Made by a program: the position numbers and the translations under genes. Source: Paraclostridium dentum (lineage in GTDB: Bacteria; Bacillota; Clostridia; Peptostreptococcales; Peptostreptococcaceae). From it: a stretch of 64,000 bases of DNA. The stretch spans positions 992,001 to 1,056,000 of the forward strand of contig NZ_WIPK01000001.1 in NCBI RefSeq assembly GCF_012922555.1, read 5' to 3'. The notes under the pieces are model-generated. The model made no database searches. It saw nothing but the letters and a program-made list of their open reading frames with translations, and was not told where the DNA came from. Below are positions 26,148 through 35,518 of the stretch, piece after piece (the stretch's first letter is position 1; every line of letters begins with the position of its first letter).

Positions 26148-27648
26148 ATGCATATATATCAGAAAACTCAACTTCAATTTTTTGCACGAAATTTGCCTTT
26201 AAATTGCAATCATCGATTAGTTCTAATTTATGACTGTATAAATTACAAGGCATATCTATTATAAACTCACTACCTTGTCCAAGCTCACTTTCAACATCTA
26301 TATTTCCACCATGCAACTCAACCAAAGACTTAACTAAAGACAGACCTATCCCACTTCCAACTTTAGTATCTATACTTTCATGCTTAACTTGTTTAAATCT
26401 ATCAAATACTTTATATAAGTCTTTTTTAGGTATTCCAATTCCTTCATCTTTAACTCTTAATTGAATCTTATCTTTTAAGTCTTTTATAGTTACTTGTATT
26501 GCTTTACCTTTTCTATTAAACTTAAATGCATTTGATAGTAAATTTAATACTATCCGTTCCATTTTATCTAAATCAAACCCGATAACTTTTTCTTCCACAT
26601 CTGTATCAAATATTATATCCATTTCATTTTGATTTGCAAAATCACTTACAGAATCACAAATACTCTCAACAAAATTAACTATGTCATAATTTTTAGGGTT
26701 AAATTCTACATCTTCATAAGTTAACTTAGTTGAGTCAATCAAATTGTCTACTAGTTTCAATAGTCTATATCCATTTTGTTTTATTATATTTAAATACTTA
26801 TCGTCTCTATCATTTGTTTTGTTATTTATTATATCGTATCGGTAATTTAACATTTGAACTGAACTAAATATTAAGTTTAATGGTGTTCTTAATTCATGTG
26901 CTGTATTGGCTAATGCTTCTGAACGTGCTCTTTCTAATGCTTCTTCATGTTCTTTTCTCTCCGTTATATCCCTTGCTATCCCTATGATTCCAATTACCTC
27001 TCCACCATCTGATATTATAGGTGTTTTTATGATTTCTAAATAAATTTTCTTCCCATTTTTCAATATAACGTTTTCATAGTACATTTTAGTAGATCTAGTG
27101 TCTACGACCTCTAAATCATTATCTCTATAACTTTCAAAATTTTGACTGATCACAGGTAAATCTTTATAACTTTTACCTATTATATCATTTCTATCTAATT
27201 CTACTAGCTCCGTTGCATAGCTTTTATTACAACCTACTATATTCCCATCTATGTCTTTATAAAATATATAATCCGGTATCGTGTCTATTAGTAATTGTAC
27301 GGTTCTTAAATGCTGTATCTCTTTATTTTCTACAAGCCATAATACATATTTATCATCTTTTACATATGATATTTCAACTTTATACCATCCATCTAAATAA
27401 GAAATATATGAATCTTCATCTATTTTACCTTCTTTTAAATTTTTATCTAAAACAGAAGGTATAATATCATTTATACTTTTTTCTTTGATATTTTCTTCAT
27501 CTAGATCCACAAGTTTACAAAGTTTATCATTAAAGTCTTCTATTATAAAGTCTGTAAAAATTCCTTCTTCATTTTTTATAGCTTGTCCATATATACATGG
27601 CAATGGACACAATTTTAAAATTTCACTACAAAGTTTAAAGTTTAGCAT
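26146..27648 (-). CDS. PAS-domain sensor histidine kinase
   Basis: The 500-residue protein has no membrane segment, so it is cytoplasmic. Order: a PAS-like region (1-100), a second PAS with its PAC motif (about 112-230, ending IIGIARDITERKEHEEAL), HisKA with the phosphorylated His in AHELRTPLN (about residue 247), and HATPase_c with an N-box NLLSNAFKFN and G-boxes DEGIGIPKKDL and GSGIGLSL. No response regulator gene is adjacent, so it is an orphan kinase. Clostridial orphan kinases often feed Spo0A, but this sequence does not show that. Confidence 0.88.
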   Translation of the reverse strand: MLNFKLCSEILKLCPLPCIYGQAIKNEEGIFTDFIIEDFNDKLCKLVDLDEENIKEKSINDIIPSVLDKNLKEGKIDEDSYISYLDGWYKVEISYVKDDKYVLWLVENKEIQHLRTVQLLIDTIPDYIFYKDIDGNIVGCNKSYATELVELDRNDIIGKSYKDLPVISQNFESYRDNDLEVVDTRSTKMYYENVILKNGKKIYLEIIKTPIISDGGEVIGIIGIARDITERKEHEEALERARSEALANTAHELRTPLNLIFSSVQMLNYRYDIINNKTNDRDDKYLNIIKQNGYRLLKLVDNLIDSTKLTYEDVEFNPKNYDIVNFVESICDSVSDFANQNEMDIIFDTDVEEKVIGFDLDKMERIVLNLLSNAFKFNRKGKAIQVTIKDLKDKIQLRVKDEGIGIPKKDLYKVFDRFKQVKHESIDTKVGSGIGLSLVKSLVELHGGNIDVESELGQGSEFIIDMPCNLYSHKLELIDDCNLKANFVQKIEVEFSDIYA

Positions 27649-27963
27649 TCCCCCACCCCTAACAAAATTACTCTATATAAATTATAACAAACTTGTTTCT
27701 ATATTTCATTATTAAATTGTTAATATTGTTTATATTTTGTTAATAAGTCTGTGGATTATTTTAAAAATGACTTTTTTTATAATTGCAATTTAATATTTAT
27801 TTTAATTTTTGCATATAAAAACATTTTCCTGTAATATTTTTCACTATAATTGTAAGAAATTAACTACTAATCCTTTATTTTTTTCTCAATTTGAATTAAA
27901 ATTATTAATAATAGTAATTATATAATAATAATAATACAAATTTAATAGATAAGAGGTACGAAT
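27649..27963. other. Intergenic region between divergent genes
   Basis: About 315 bp, extremely A+T-rich. It must hold divergent promoters: TATAAT occurs at 27921-27926 on the plus strand (for glnS) and at 27681-27686 on the minus strand (for the kinase), neither with a clear -35. No T-box or other RNA motif and no open frame with a ribosome site was seen. Confidence 0.35.
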
Positions 27964-29628
27964 ATGTCAAATGAAAATAAGTCATCAAACTTTATAAGAA
28001 ACATAATAGTTAATGATTTAGAATCTAAAAAACATGATACTATCATAACTCGTTTCCCACCTGAGCCAAATGGATATTTACATATTGGTCATGCTAAATC
28101 TATATGTTTAAACTTTGGTTTAGCTAAGGAGTTTAATGGAAATGTAAATTTAAGATTCGATGATACAAATCCAGTAAAAGAAGATGTAGAGTATGTAAAC
28201 TCTATAAAAGAAGATGTTCAGTGGTTAGGCTTTGATTGGACTAACTTATACTTTGCTTCAAATTATTTTGATCAAATGTATGAAAGAGCTGTTCTTCTTA
28301 TAAAAAAAGGTAAAGCTTATGTATGCGACTTAAACGCAGAGCAAATGAGAGAGTATAGAGGTTCTTTAACAGAACCAGGAAAAGAAAGTCCTTATAGAAA
28401 TAGATCTATAGAGGAAAATCTTGAATTATTTGAAAAAATGAAAAACGGAGAATTTGGAGATGGAGAAAAAGTTTTAAGAGCTAAAATAGATATGTCTTCT
28501 CCTAACATCAATTTAAGAGACCCTGCTATATACAGAATATCTCATTCTCATCACCACAATACTGGTGATAAATGGTGTATATATCCAATGTATGCTTTCG
28601 CTCATCCATTAGAAGATGCTATAGAGGGTATAACTCATTCTCTATGTTCGTTAGAATTTGAAGATCAAAGACCACTTTATGATTGGGTTGTAGCTGAGTG
28701 TGAAATGTCAGAAGTTCCTCGCCAAATAGAATTTGCTAGACTTAATCTTACAAATACTGTTATGAGTAAAAGAAAACTTAAACAACTAGTTGATGAAGGT
28801 GTAACTGATGGTTGGGATGATCCTCGTATGCCTACTATAGCTGGCCTTAGAAGAAGAGGTTACACTCCAGAAGCTATTAGAAACTTCTGTAATGAAATAG
28901 GTGTGGCTAAAGCAGATTCTACAGTAGATAGCCAAATGTTAGACTATTTTGTAAGAGAAGACTTACAGCCTAAAGCGCCTCTTGCTATGGGTGTTTTAAA
29001 GCCTTTAAAACTAGTTATAACTAACTATCCAGAAGGTCAAGTTGAAATGCTTGAAATAGAAAACAATGCTAAAGATGAAACTAAAGGTAAGAGATTAGTT
29101 CCATTCTCTAGAGAAATATATATAGAACAAGAAGACTTTATGATTGAACCAGTTAAAAAATACTTTAGATTATTCCCTGGTAATGAAGTTAGATTAAAGG
29201 GAGCTTACTTTGTTAAGTGTAATGACTTCATAACTGATGAAAATGGAAATGTAACTGAAATCCACTGTACATATGATCCAGAAACTAAGAGTGGTTCTGG
29301 ATTTACTGGTCGTAAAGTTAAAGCTACTATACACTGGGTAGATGCAAACAGTGCTGTTCCTTGTGAGTTTAGATTATTTGAGCCATTAATCTTAGATGAT
29401 GCTCCTGAAAATGAAGGTAAGCACTTCTTAGAGCAAATAAACCCTAATTCTCTTGAGATAGTTCAAGGTTTTGCTGAAAAAACTGCTATAGAAAATGCTA
29501 AGCCTCAAGATAAGTTCCAATTTGTAAGACATGGATTCTTCAATGTAGATTCTAAATATACTACTGATGAAAAGCTAGTATTTAATAGAGTAGTTCCATT
29601 AAAGAGTTCATTTAAACCGAATAAATAA
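27964..29628 (+). CDS. glnS: Glutaminyl-tRNA synthetase
   Basis: Charges tRNA-Gln with glutamine. The 554-residue length is that of bacterial GlnRS. The class I signatures are [14 protein letters not shown] (HIGH at 40-43) and VMSKRKL (KMSKS-type, about residue 270); the C-terminal third is the two-barrel anticodon-binding domain. Hallmarks such as FPPEPNG and [13 protein letters not shown] separate it from GltX. Most Firmicutes lack GlnRS and use GatCAB, but some clostridia have it. The start follows an AGAGGT site. Confidence 0.95.
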   Translation: MSNENKSSNFIRNIIVNDLESKKHDTIITRFPPEPNGYLHIGHAKSICLNFGLAKEFNGNVNLRFDDTNPVKEDVEYVNSIKEDVQWLGFDWTNLYFASNYFDQMYERAVLLIKKGKAYVCDLNAEQMREYRGSLTEPGKESPYRNRSIEENLELFEKMKNGEFGDGEKVLRAKIDMSSPNINLRDPAIYRISHSHHHNTGDKWCIYPMYAFAHPLEDAIEGITHSLCSLEFEDQRPLYDWVVAECEMSEVPRQIEFARLNLTNTVMSKRKLKQLVDEGVTDGWDDPRMPTIAGLRRRGYTPEAIRNFCNEIGVAKADSTVDSQMLDYFVREDLQPKAPLAMGVLKPLKLVITNYPEGQVEMLEIENNAKDETKGKRLVPFSREIYIEQEDFMIEPVKKYFRLFPGNEVRLKGAYFVKCNDFITDENGNVTEIHCTYDPETKSGSGFTGRKVKATIHWVDANSAVPCEFRLFEPLILDDAPENEGKHFLEQINPNSLEIVQGFAEKTAIENAKPQDKFQFVRHGFFNVDSKYTTDEKLVFNRVVPLKSSFKPNK

Positions 29629-29634
29629 TATAAC

Positions 29635-29686
29635 TAAAAAGCTGAGTGAAATACTTTTTATTAAGTATTTCACTCAGCTCTTTTTA
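29635..29686. terminator. Bidirectional terminator
   Basis: A 17-bp stem with arms at about 29640-29656 and 29663-29679, between converging glnS and uvsE, with a T-run on the plus side. Confidence 0.88.
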
Positions 29687-29707
29687 TGATAATATATGTA
29701 TAGTAAT

Positions 29708-30667
29708 TTATATTTCTATAGTTGTTTCATCTATAAATTTAATATTTTCATCTAAACCCCTTATATCATTTACTAGCTTTTTTAATGCTAAATCTTTCTT
29801 TTTAGCTTCTATCATCACATCGAAATCTCTGTCTACTTCATCTTTAGCTAGGTATATAAAATTCAAAAAATCTTTTGCATTTATGAAATCTGCATGTTTT
29901 CTATCTTTTTCAAATTCTCTCGGACTTGAAAAATGTATTTTAGGTGGTAAAAGTTCATTATTCCAAGTATTAAAAATATCTTTTAATATATACTTAATTT
30001 CCTCTCCGTTATTTTTACAAATATGATGGTGGATATCAAGAACCATAGGTAATTTTGTTTCTTTACATATATTTAAAACATCTTGTGCTGTAAATATTTT
30101 ATCGTCATTTTCTAATATTAATCTACTTACAACTTCATTTGGAAAATATTTTAGGTTATTTATAAACCTTTCTATGCTTTCTTCTTTTCCGCCTTGAGAA
30201 CTCCCGATATGTATAACCATTTTTCCTTGTTTATAATTTATATCTTCAAATATCTGACTTTGAAATTTCAAACTTTTGATAGTATTTTCCACAACATTTT
30301 CTTTTATGCTATTGATTACATTAAACTGATCTGGATGAGAATCTATTCTCAGATTATTTTTTCTGATTATATTCCCTATATATTCAAAATCTTTTTTAAA
30401 ATATTTCCTATAATCAAATGTTACGTCTGGATGAGTTCCAAGTGGTATCAAATTTGAAGTTATCCTATAAAAATGTATTTGATTTTCTATATTATAATTT
30501 AATATTTTTTCTAAGTCATATATATTTGATCTAGTTACTTCCTTTAGCTTATTTAGCTTGTCTGCCTCTGTATTGATCTTAGAGTATCTAGAGTATGTTA
30601 CAGTGCTTGAAGAGGTCACTTTGGGCAAATTCAAAGCTATAGCTACATATCCAAGTCTAACTTTCAT
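29708..30667 (-). CDS. uvsE: UV DNA damage endonuclease UvsE
   Basis: The 319-residue protein is of the UVDE family (TIM barrel). The start MKVRLGYVAIALNL and RLILENDD, VLDIHHHIC, IHFSSPREF carry the metal-binding Glu, His and Asp residues. It nicks DNA 5' of UV photoproducts in an alternative excision repair path without UvrABC. In spore formers such an enzyme helps with dormant-spore damage. Start site AAAGGAG. Single gene. Confidence 0.9.
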   Translation of the reverse strand: MKVRLGYVAIALNLPKVTSSSTVTYSRYSKINTEADKLNKLKEVTRSNIYDLEKILNYNIENQIHFYRITSNLIPLGTHPDVTFDYRKYFKKDFEYIGNIIRKNNLRIDSHPDQFNVINSIKENVVENTIKSLKFQSQIFEDINYKQGKMVIHIGSSQGGKEESIERFINNLKYFPNEVVSRLILENDDKIFTAQDVLNICKETKLPMVLDIHHHICKNNGEEIKYILKDIFNTWNNELLPPKIHFSSPREFEKDRKHADFINAKDFLNFIYLAKDEVDRDFDVMIEAKKKDLALKKLVNDIRGLDENIKFIDETTIEI

Positions 30668-30752
30668 ATAATTGCTCCTTTAATCTGTATAATATAAAAT
30701 TAGTTTTTTCTTTATATTATATAATATTCTACAAATTAATAAAAATATTAAA

Positions 30753-30789
30753 TAAAAAAGTGAACTCTAATATTAGAGTTCACTTTTTA
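30753..30789 (-). terminator. Terminator after the siroheme reductase gene
   Basis: A 15-bp stem (about 30755-30769 with 30773-30787) with A and T runs on the two sides. Confidence 0.85.
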
Positions 30790-32340
30790 TTATAATAAGT
30801 ATTTATTTACTATAGTATTTAATTCGTCTTCATTTTTTTCTATAAATTCATAAAATTCTAAGTTAGATTTAGCTATAGCTTCTGATATATCGAATAATAA
30901 GTTTGGAACTTCTCTTCTTAATACATCTCCGTATATTTTTCCTAATCTAGTTTCCTCAAAAGTAGCACATCCACCTATATGAAGTTCATAAGCATCTTCT
31001 GTCTTATCTCCAACTCTTTTCTTTTTACCAGCAAAACCAATAGGTGCAACTTGGTGAGTTGAACAAGAGTTAGGACATCCTGATATATGAATTCTTGGTA
31101 AAGTGTCACTATTATAATTTTTTTCTTCTAAAGTTTTGATTATTTCCTCTAAAGTTTCTTGACTTTCAGCTATACCCATTTGGCAAATAGGAACACCTAT
31201 ACAAGCTGTACTTTGTTGTATTTTATATTTACCTGTTATATCCTTAGTTAAATCTAAAACTTTTTTAGCTTCTTCTCCATTTAGATTTCTTATATAAAGA
31301 CCTTCACTCATAGCTAATCTTATTTCAATATCATCCATATCATTTACAGTCTCTATTATTTTGTCTAAGTCAGAAACTTTTAATTGACCATTTACAGGGT
31401 GTACATAAACAGCGTATAGTCCATCTTGTCTTTGAGAAACTAAACGATCATCTTTGACATCTATAGAAAGTCCTTTTTTATCATATACTTTTTGAGTTAC
31501 ATTTAAATCTAAATTACATTTTTCTTTTGCTTCTTTTAAATGTTTTTTATAGCATTCTAATAAAGCATCTTTACCCATTTCCATAAGCATGTATCTTGTA
31601 CGAGCTTTGTTTTTGTTTTCATAATTACCTTTTTCTATAAATAAATTAGTCATAGCCTCTACATGATATAATACATCCTTTGGCTCTACTAACTCATCGT
31701 ATTCACAACCTTTGATAGGATTTTTACCCATTCCTCCAGCTATGTATACTTTGAAGTATTCTTTTCCATCTTTTTTAACTGCCATAAATCCTAAATCATT
31801 TATTGTAGCTTTTGATTCATCTTTAGGTGAACTTGAAAAAGATACTTTTAATTTTCTAGGTAGTTTATAAGTAGTTATTTTACTCATAAAGTGCTCATTA
31901 ACTTTTGTTGCATAAGGTGTTACATCAAAGATATCTTCTGGATCTACTCCTGATAAAGGTGATATAGCAACGTTTCTTGGGAAGTTACCTCCACCACCTC
32001 TTGTATACATATCTTTATGTATACCTTCTTCCATGATATCACAAACTTCGTCTATTGTTAGTCCATGAAGTTGTATTGCTTGACGAGTTGTAAGATGTAA
32101 TTGTTCTAAATTATATTTATGAGCAAAATATTGCACTAATTTTAATTGTTCAAGATTTAATATACCTGAAGCCACTCTAAGTCTTATCATAAAGTGTTCT
32201 CCATCACGGTGCGCATAAACACCCATTCCACCAGATGCATGTTTAAAGTCCATTTTTGACATTTCTTTATTTAAGAAATTGTGTCCCTTTGCTCTGAATT
32301 CTGGTATTTCATCTAATAATATTTGTTTATAACTTTCCAT
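30790..32340 (-). CDS. Nitrite/sulfite reductase, siroheme hemoprotein
   Basis: The 516-residue protein has the duplicated layout of ferredoxin-type nitrite/sulfite reductases: two half-ferredoxin-like domains alternating with two siroheme/4Fe-4S domains. The four cluster cysteines are in TACIGVPICQ (C-x5-C) and SGCPNSCST (C-x3-C), near residues 400-445. It reduces nitrite to ammonia or sulfite to sulfide with six electrons; sequence does not decide. The surrounding sulfur genes and the absence of nitrate-reductase genes favour sulfite (inference). Start site AAAGGAG. Confidence 0.87.
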   Translation of the reverse strand: MESYKQILLDEIPEFRAKGHNFLNKEMSKMDFKHASGGMGVYAHRDGEHFMIRLRVASGILNLEQLKLVQYFAHKYNLEQLHLTTRQAIQLHGLTIDEVCDIMEEGIHKDMYTRGGGGNFPRNVAISPLSGVDPEDIFDVTPYATKVNEHFMSKITTYKLPRKLKVSFSSSPKDESKATINDLGFMAVKKDGKEYFKVYIAGGMGKNPIKGCEYDELVEPKDVLYHVEAMTNLFIEKGNYENKNKARTRYMLMEMGKDALLECYKKHLKEAKEKCNLDLNVTQKVYDKKGLSIDVKDDRLVSQRQDGLYAVYVHPVNGQLKVSDLDKIIETVNDMDDIEIRLAMSEGLYIRNLNGEEAKKVLDLTKDITGKYKIQQSTACIGVPICQMGIAESQETLEEIIKTLEEKNYNSDTLPRIHISGCPNSCSTHQVAPIGFAGKKKRVGDKTEDAYELHIGGCATFEETRLGKIYGDVLRREVPNLLFDISEAIAKSNLEFYEFIEKNEDELNTIVNKYLL

Positions 32341-32505
32341 ATTTGACTCCTTTATAATGACTTTTTATCGCCTTTTATTTAACATATTTATTTTACGACA
32401 TTTTTCCTTAAATTAGAAATTGATTCTTCCTATTATAATCATTAATATTTTCAATGGTTTATAAATTTATACACCAATCAAAAAAATAAAATTTTCTTTA
32501 AATTC

Positions 32506-32537
32506 AAAAAAGAGACACCTAATAAGATGTCTCTTTT
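32506..32537 (-). terminator. Terminator after panF
   Basis: A stem of about 12 bp including AGAGACA and TGTCTCT, with an A-run on the left. Confidence 0.8.
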
Positions 32538-32541
32538 AAAT

Positions 32542-34044
32542 TTATTTTTTATAAACTCCCCAAAAGATTTTTATTGTCTCATTGGTTGGTGGTTTTGTGA
32601 AACTAGATACAATAATAAATGATACTAATGAAATTATAAGAGGTAAAACTATAGTGTGCATACCTAATGGCCTTACCCATATATAGCTAAACAAAATATA
32701 ACTTCCTATACCTGTTATTATAGATGCTAATGCTCCACTTGCATTTGCCTTTTTCCAATATAACCCCAGTATAATAGGCCATAAAAATGTAGCTATTATT
32801 CCTGCATTTGCATATAAATTTAGCCATACTATCAAATCTGGAGGATTTATTGCTACTATGTAAATTATTATACCTAATGTAGATGTTACTAATAAACTTA
32901 TAGTTCCAGTTTTTTTAGCATCTTTTTTTATTTTAGGGTTTATGTAATTAGTATATATATCATTAACTATAGCTCCTGATGCTACTAATAATTGTGAATC
33001 AACAGTAGACATTATAGATGCTAATGGACCTGCTAGTAAAATTCCCGCAATTACTGGCGGAAATAATTGAGTTGTTATAGTAGGAATGACTAAATCTCCA
33101 GACTCAATACCCACTACAAGAGTACTTGAAAATGCACCAACTAAATGCATACCTAATAATAAAATCATAGATACAATTGTTCCATACTTGATTCCATCAT
33201 GTAAACTCTTTGTATCTTTATAACTCATAGCTCTTTGAGATACTGAAGGAATTCCTACTACTGCAAAACCAACAAGTATCCAAAATGATGTTACCCATGC
33301 TATACTCATATTCCCAGGAGTGACTCCAAATGGAGTTATAAGTCCTTCATTTACACTTTGCATATTACTTACTATATTAGATATTCCCCCTCCTGCTATA
33401 ACAGTTCCTACAAATATAGCTATAGTGGCTACTGTCATTATAACACCTTGAATTGTATCAGAGATAGTTACCGCTCTAAACCCTCCTACTACAGTATGTA
33501 CTATAACCGTTAGTCCAAAAGCTGTAAGTGCAACTTTGTAATCTAATCCAACTGCACCTTGCAAAAGTCTAGCTGCTCCAACCCACTGAGCTGCCATTGC
33601 CGCTATAAAAAATACTACTATAGATAAAGATGTAAGTATTACTACCGCATCAGATTTATATCTTGCTCTTAAAAAATCAGTGATTGTCACTGCATTTATT
33701 TTCCTAGCTATTATAGCAAACTTTTTTCCAAGTACTGCTAATGTAAAATATCCAGTTGGCATTTGAGCCATAGATAAAAATACCCATCCTAATCCTTGGG
33801 TATACGCTGTTCCTGGTCCTCCTATAAAGCTTCCAGCACTCAAATATGTTGTAACTAGTGTCATAGCTAGAACAAAACCTCCTAAGTCCCGTCCTCCTGT
33901 CATGTATTCATCCATGAATCCTTTTTCGCCATTGTGTTTATTTTTAGCTCTATTTACAAATTTCATAGAATAAAACCCTACTATAAATATAACTATAAAA
34001 TATATAAGAATAGGCAATAGTACTTGAAAATTTATGTGTTTCAT
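32542..34044 (-). CDS. panF: Sodium/pantothenate symporter
   Basis: The 500-residue protein is of the SSS family with about thirteen membrane helices. EYMTGGRDLGGFVLAMTLV, TYLSAGSFIGGPGTAY and the sodium:solute signature around GPLASIMSTVDSQLLVASG are as in PanF. It imports pantothenate, the CoA precursor, with Na+. The assignment is supported by the preceding yhdT-like gene, which overlaps by 1 bp; the same pair is found in enterobacteria. It lies among CoA- and sulfur-linked genes. Confidence 0.88.
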   Translation of the reverse strand: MKHINFQVLLPILIYFIVIFIVGFYSMKFVNRAKNKHNGEKGFMDEYMTGGRDLGGFVLAMTLVTTYLSAGSFIGGPGTAYTQGLGWVFLSMAQMPTGYFTLAVLGKKFAIIARKINAVTITDFLRARYKSDAVVILTSLSIVVFFIAAMAAQWVGAARLLQGAVGLDYKVALTAFGLTVIVHTVVGGFRAVTISDTIQGVIMTVATIAIFVGTVIAGGGISNIVSNMQSVNEGLITPFGVTPGNMSIAWVTSFWILVGFAVVGIPSVSQRAMSYKDTKSLHDGIKYGTIVSMILLLGMHLVGAFSSTLVVGIESGDLVIPTITTQLFPPVIAGILLAGPLASIMSTVDSQLLVASGAIVNDIYTNYINPKIKKDAKKTGTISLLVTSTLGIIIYIVAINPPDLIVWLNLYANAGIIATFLWPIILGLYWKKANASGALASIITGIGSYILFSYIWVRPLGMHTIVLPLIISLVSFIIVSSFTKPPTNETIKIFWGVYKK

Positions 34045-34364
34045 TACTTATATTCCTTTCTATACTCTTCTATATCTTCTTCGCTTAATGCATCTAAAGG
34101 CATGTTTTTAAAAAATTTATTTATCATAATTACAGTTAAAGCTGAAAATAATATTCCTCCAGCTATACAACTCACAAAGAACCAAGTTGGAAACCCAAAT
34201 ATATATGTATATTCCTTAACCGGCTTAGACCCTAATCCATATCCAAATCCAAACCACCATACTAAGTTTACAACACCTAATGCTAGACCCATTAAAGCTT
34301 CTTTATTACATTGTTTATATCTAGGGTCTTCTTCAAAATCAAATTTTTCATTGTTTTCATTCAT
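34044..34364 (-). CDS. yhdT: YhdT family protein (PanF partner)
   Basis: The 106-residue protein has two membrane helices; DPRYKQCNKEALMGLAL and NLVWWFGFGYGLGSKPV are typical of the YhdT/DUF997 family. The stop overlaps the ATG of panF by one base (TAATG), so the two are translationally coupled. The family is nearly always next to sodium/solute symporters of the PanF type and is taken to be a small accessory subunit, without direct proof that I know of. Confidence 0.85.
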   Translation of the reverse strand: MNENNEKFDFEEDPRYKQCNKEALMGLALGVVNLVWWFGFGYGLGSKPVKEYTYIFGFPTWFFVSCIAGGILFSALTVIMINKFFKNMPLDALSEEDIEEYRKEYK

Positions 34365-34530
34365 TTAAAAATAATCTCCTTGTTATTGTTATTTAATTAA
34401 TATATCCCAAATAAACCTTTATTATTGTTATATATTTTTTAGTATACAATATACATAAAAATATACAGTATAAAAGGAAATATGTCTATAAAATATATAT
34501 CAATAAATAAACTTATAACAAAAAATAATA

Positions 34531-34568
34531 AAAAAAGCTTACAAACATTAAGTTTGCAAGCTTTTTTA
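34531..34568 (-). terminator. Terminator after the AsrC-like gene
   Basis: A 16-bp stem with one mismatch (34531-34546 with 34552-34567), flanked by A and T runs. Confidence 0.85.
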
Positions 34569-34575
34569 TTACTTT

Positions 34576-35517
34576 TTAGCAAGTAGCTCCTCCAACTATA
34601 TGAAGTTCTGCTTCTAATATCTCTTCTTTTCTATCTAATATCTCATCTGATAAAACTTGCGCCTCCATATTCTCAACGCCAATTCTATCAATCATATTTC
34701 CGAAACGTTCTCCTGTTTTTCCTTGTTCTCTGTATATAAGTATTGATTTTTCTAGTATAGCCATCATTTCATTTTCAGTATAAACTCCAGTTATCGGAGT
34801 ACCAGGTCTTGAAGTTTTACCCCATTTACCACCTAGGTATATTTTTAATCCTTTTTTACCTTCTTCTATTGCATCGAAATGACATTTACCTATACATAAT
34901 CCACAGTTATTACATTTGTCTCTATCTATAAATGCTTTACCATCTACTATAGATATAGCTCCTACCTTACAAGTTTCTTTAGGCATACACTTTTTACATC
35001 CTGAACACATATCTTCATCAAACTCTGGTACAAATTGTCCCACTACCCCAAAATCATTTAAACTTGGTTTTACACAATTGTTTGGACAGCCTCCAACTCC
35101 AATTTTAAACTTATGTGGCAATTTAACATCATACCATTTTTCATAAAATTCTTTATGAAGAGTTGTACCTATCCCTTGAGTATCACAAAGTCCAAATGTA
35201 CATACACTTCCTTTACATGGAACTATAGGTCTAACTCTTGAACCAGTTCCTCCAGATACTAAATTATCTTTTTTCAAATATTCCTTAGTAGCTTCTATAT
35301 TCTCATATTTTATACCAGGTATTTCTAATGTTAGTCTTGAAGTTAATGAAATATCTCCATTTCCATACTTCTTAGCTATTTCAGCTACATTTATTAATTG
35401 TTCTGCTGTTATAGCTCCATTTTCAGTTATAACTCTACATGAAAAATGCTGACCATCATTGTTTGATAAAAAACCTTCGCCCTTAACTTTTTTTCTCATT
35501 TCCTCTGTTAATTTCAT
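34576..35517 (-). CDS. Small siroheme sulfite reductase with two [4Fe-4S] ferredoxin motifs (AsrC-like)
   Basis: The 313-residue protein has one siroheme/4Fe-4S unit with cysteines C101, C106 (CKGSVC), C144 and C148 (GCPNNC), into which a ferredoxin domain is inserted: C171/C174/C177/C183 and C202/C205/C208/C212. This layout is found in AsrC of anaerobic sulfite reductase and in small dissimilatory-type reductases of anaerobes. AsrA and AsrB genes are absent. It starts 1 bp after the stop of the CoA-disulfide reductase-rhodanese gene, so the two are one operon. Likely role: reduction of sulfite or another sulfur oxyanion. Confidence 0.82.
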   Translation of the reverse strand: MKLTEEMRKKVKGEGFLSNNDGQHFSCRVITENGAITAEQLINVAEIAKKYGNGDISLTSRLTLEIPGIKYENIEATKEYLKKDNLVSGGTGSRVRPIVPCKGSVCTFGLCDTQGIGTTLHKEFYEKWYDVKLPHKFKIGVGGCPNNCVKPSLNDFGVVGQFVPEFDEDMCSGCKKCMPKETCKVGAISIVDGKAFIDRDKCNNCGLCIGKCHFDAIEEGKKGLKIYLGGKWGKTSRPGTPITGVYTENEMMAILEKSILIYREQGKTGERFGNMIDRIGVENMEAQVLSDEILDRKEEILEAELHIVGGATC

Positions 35518-35518
35518 A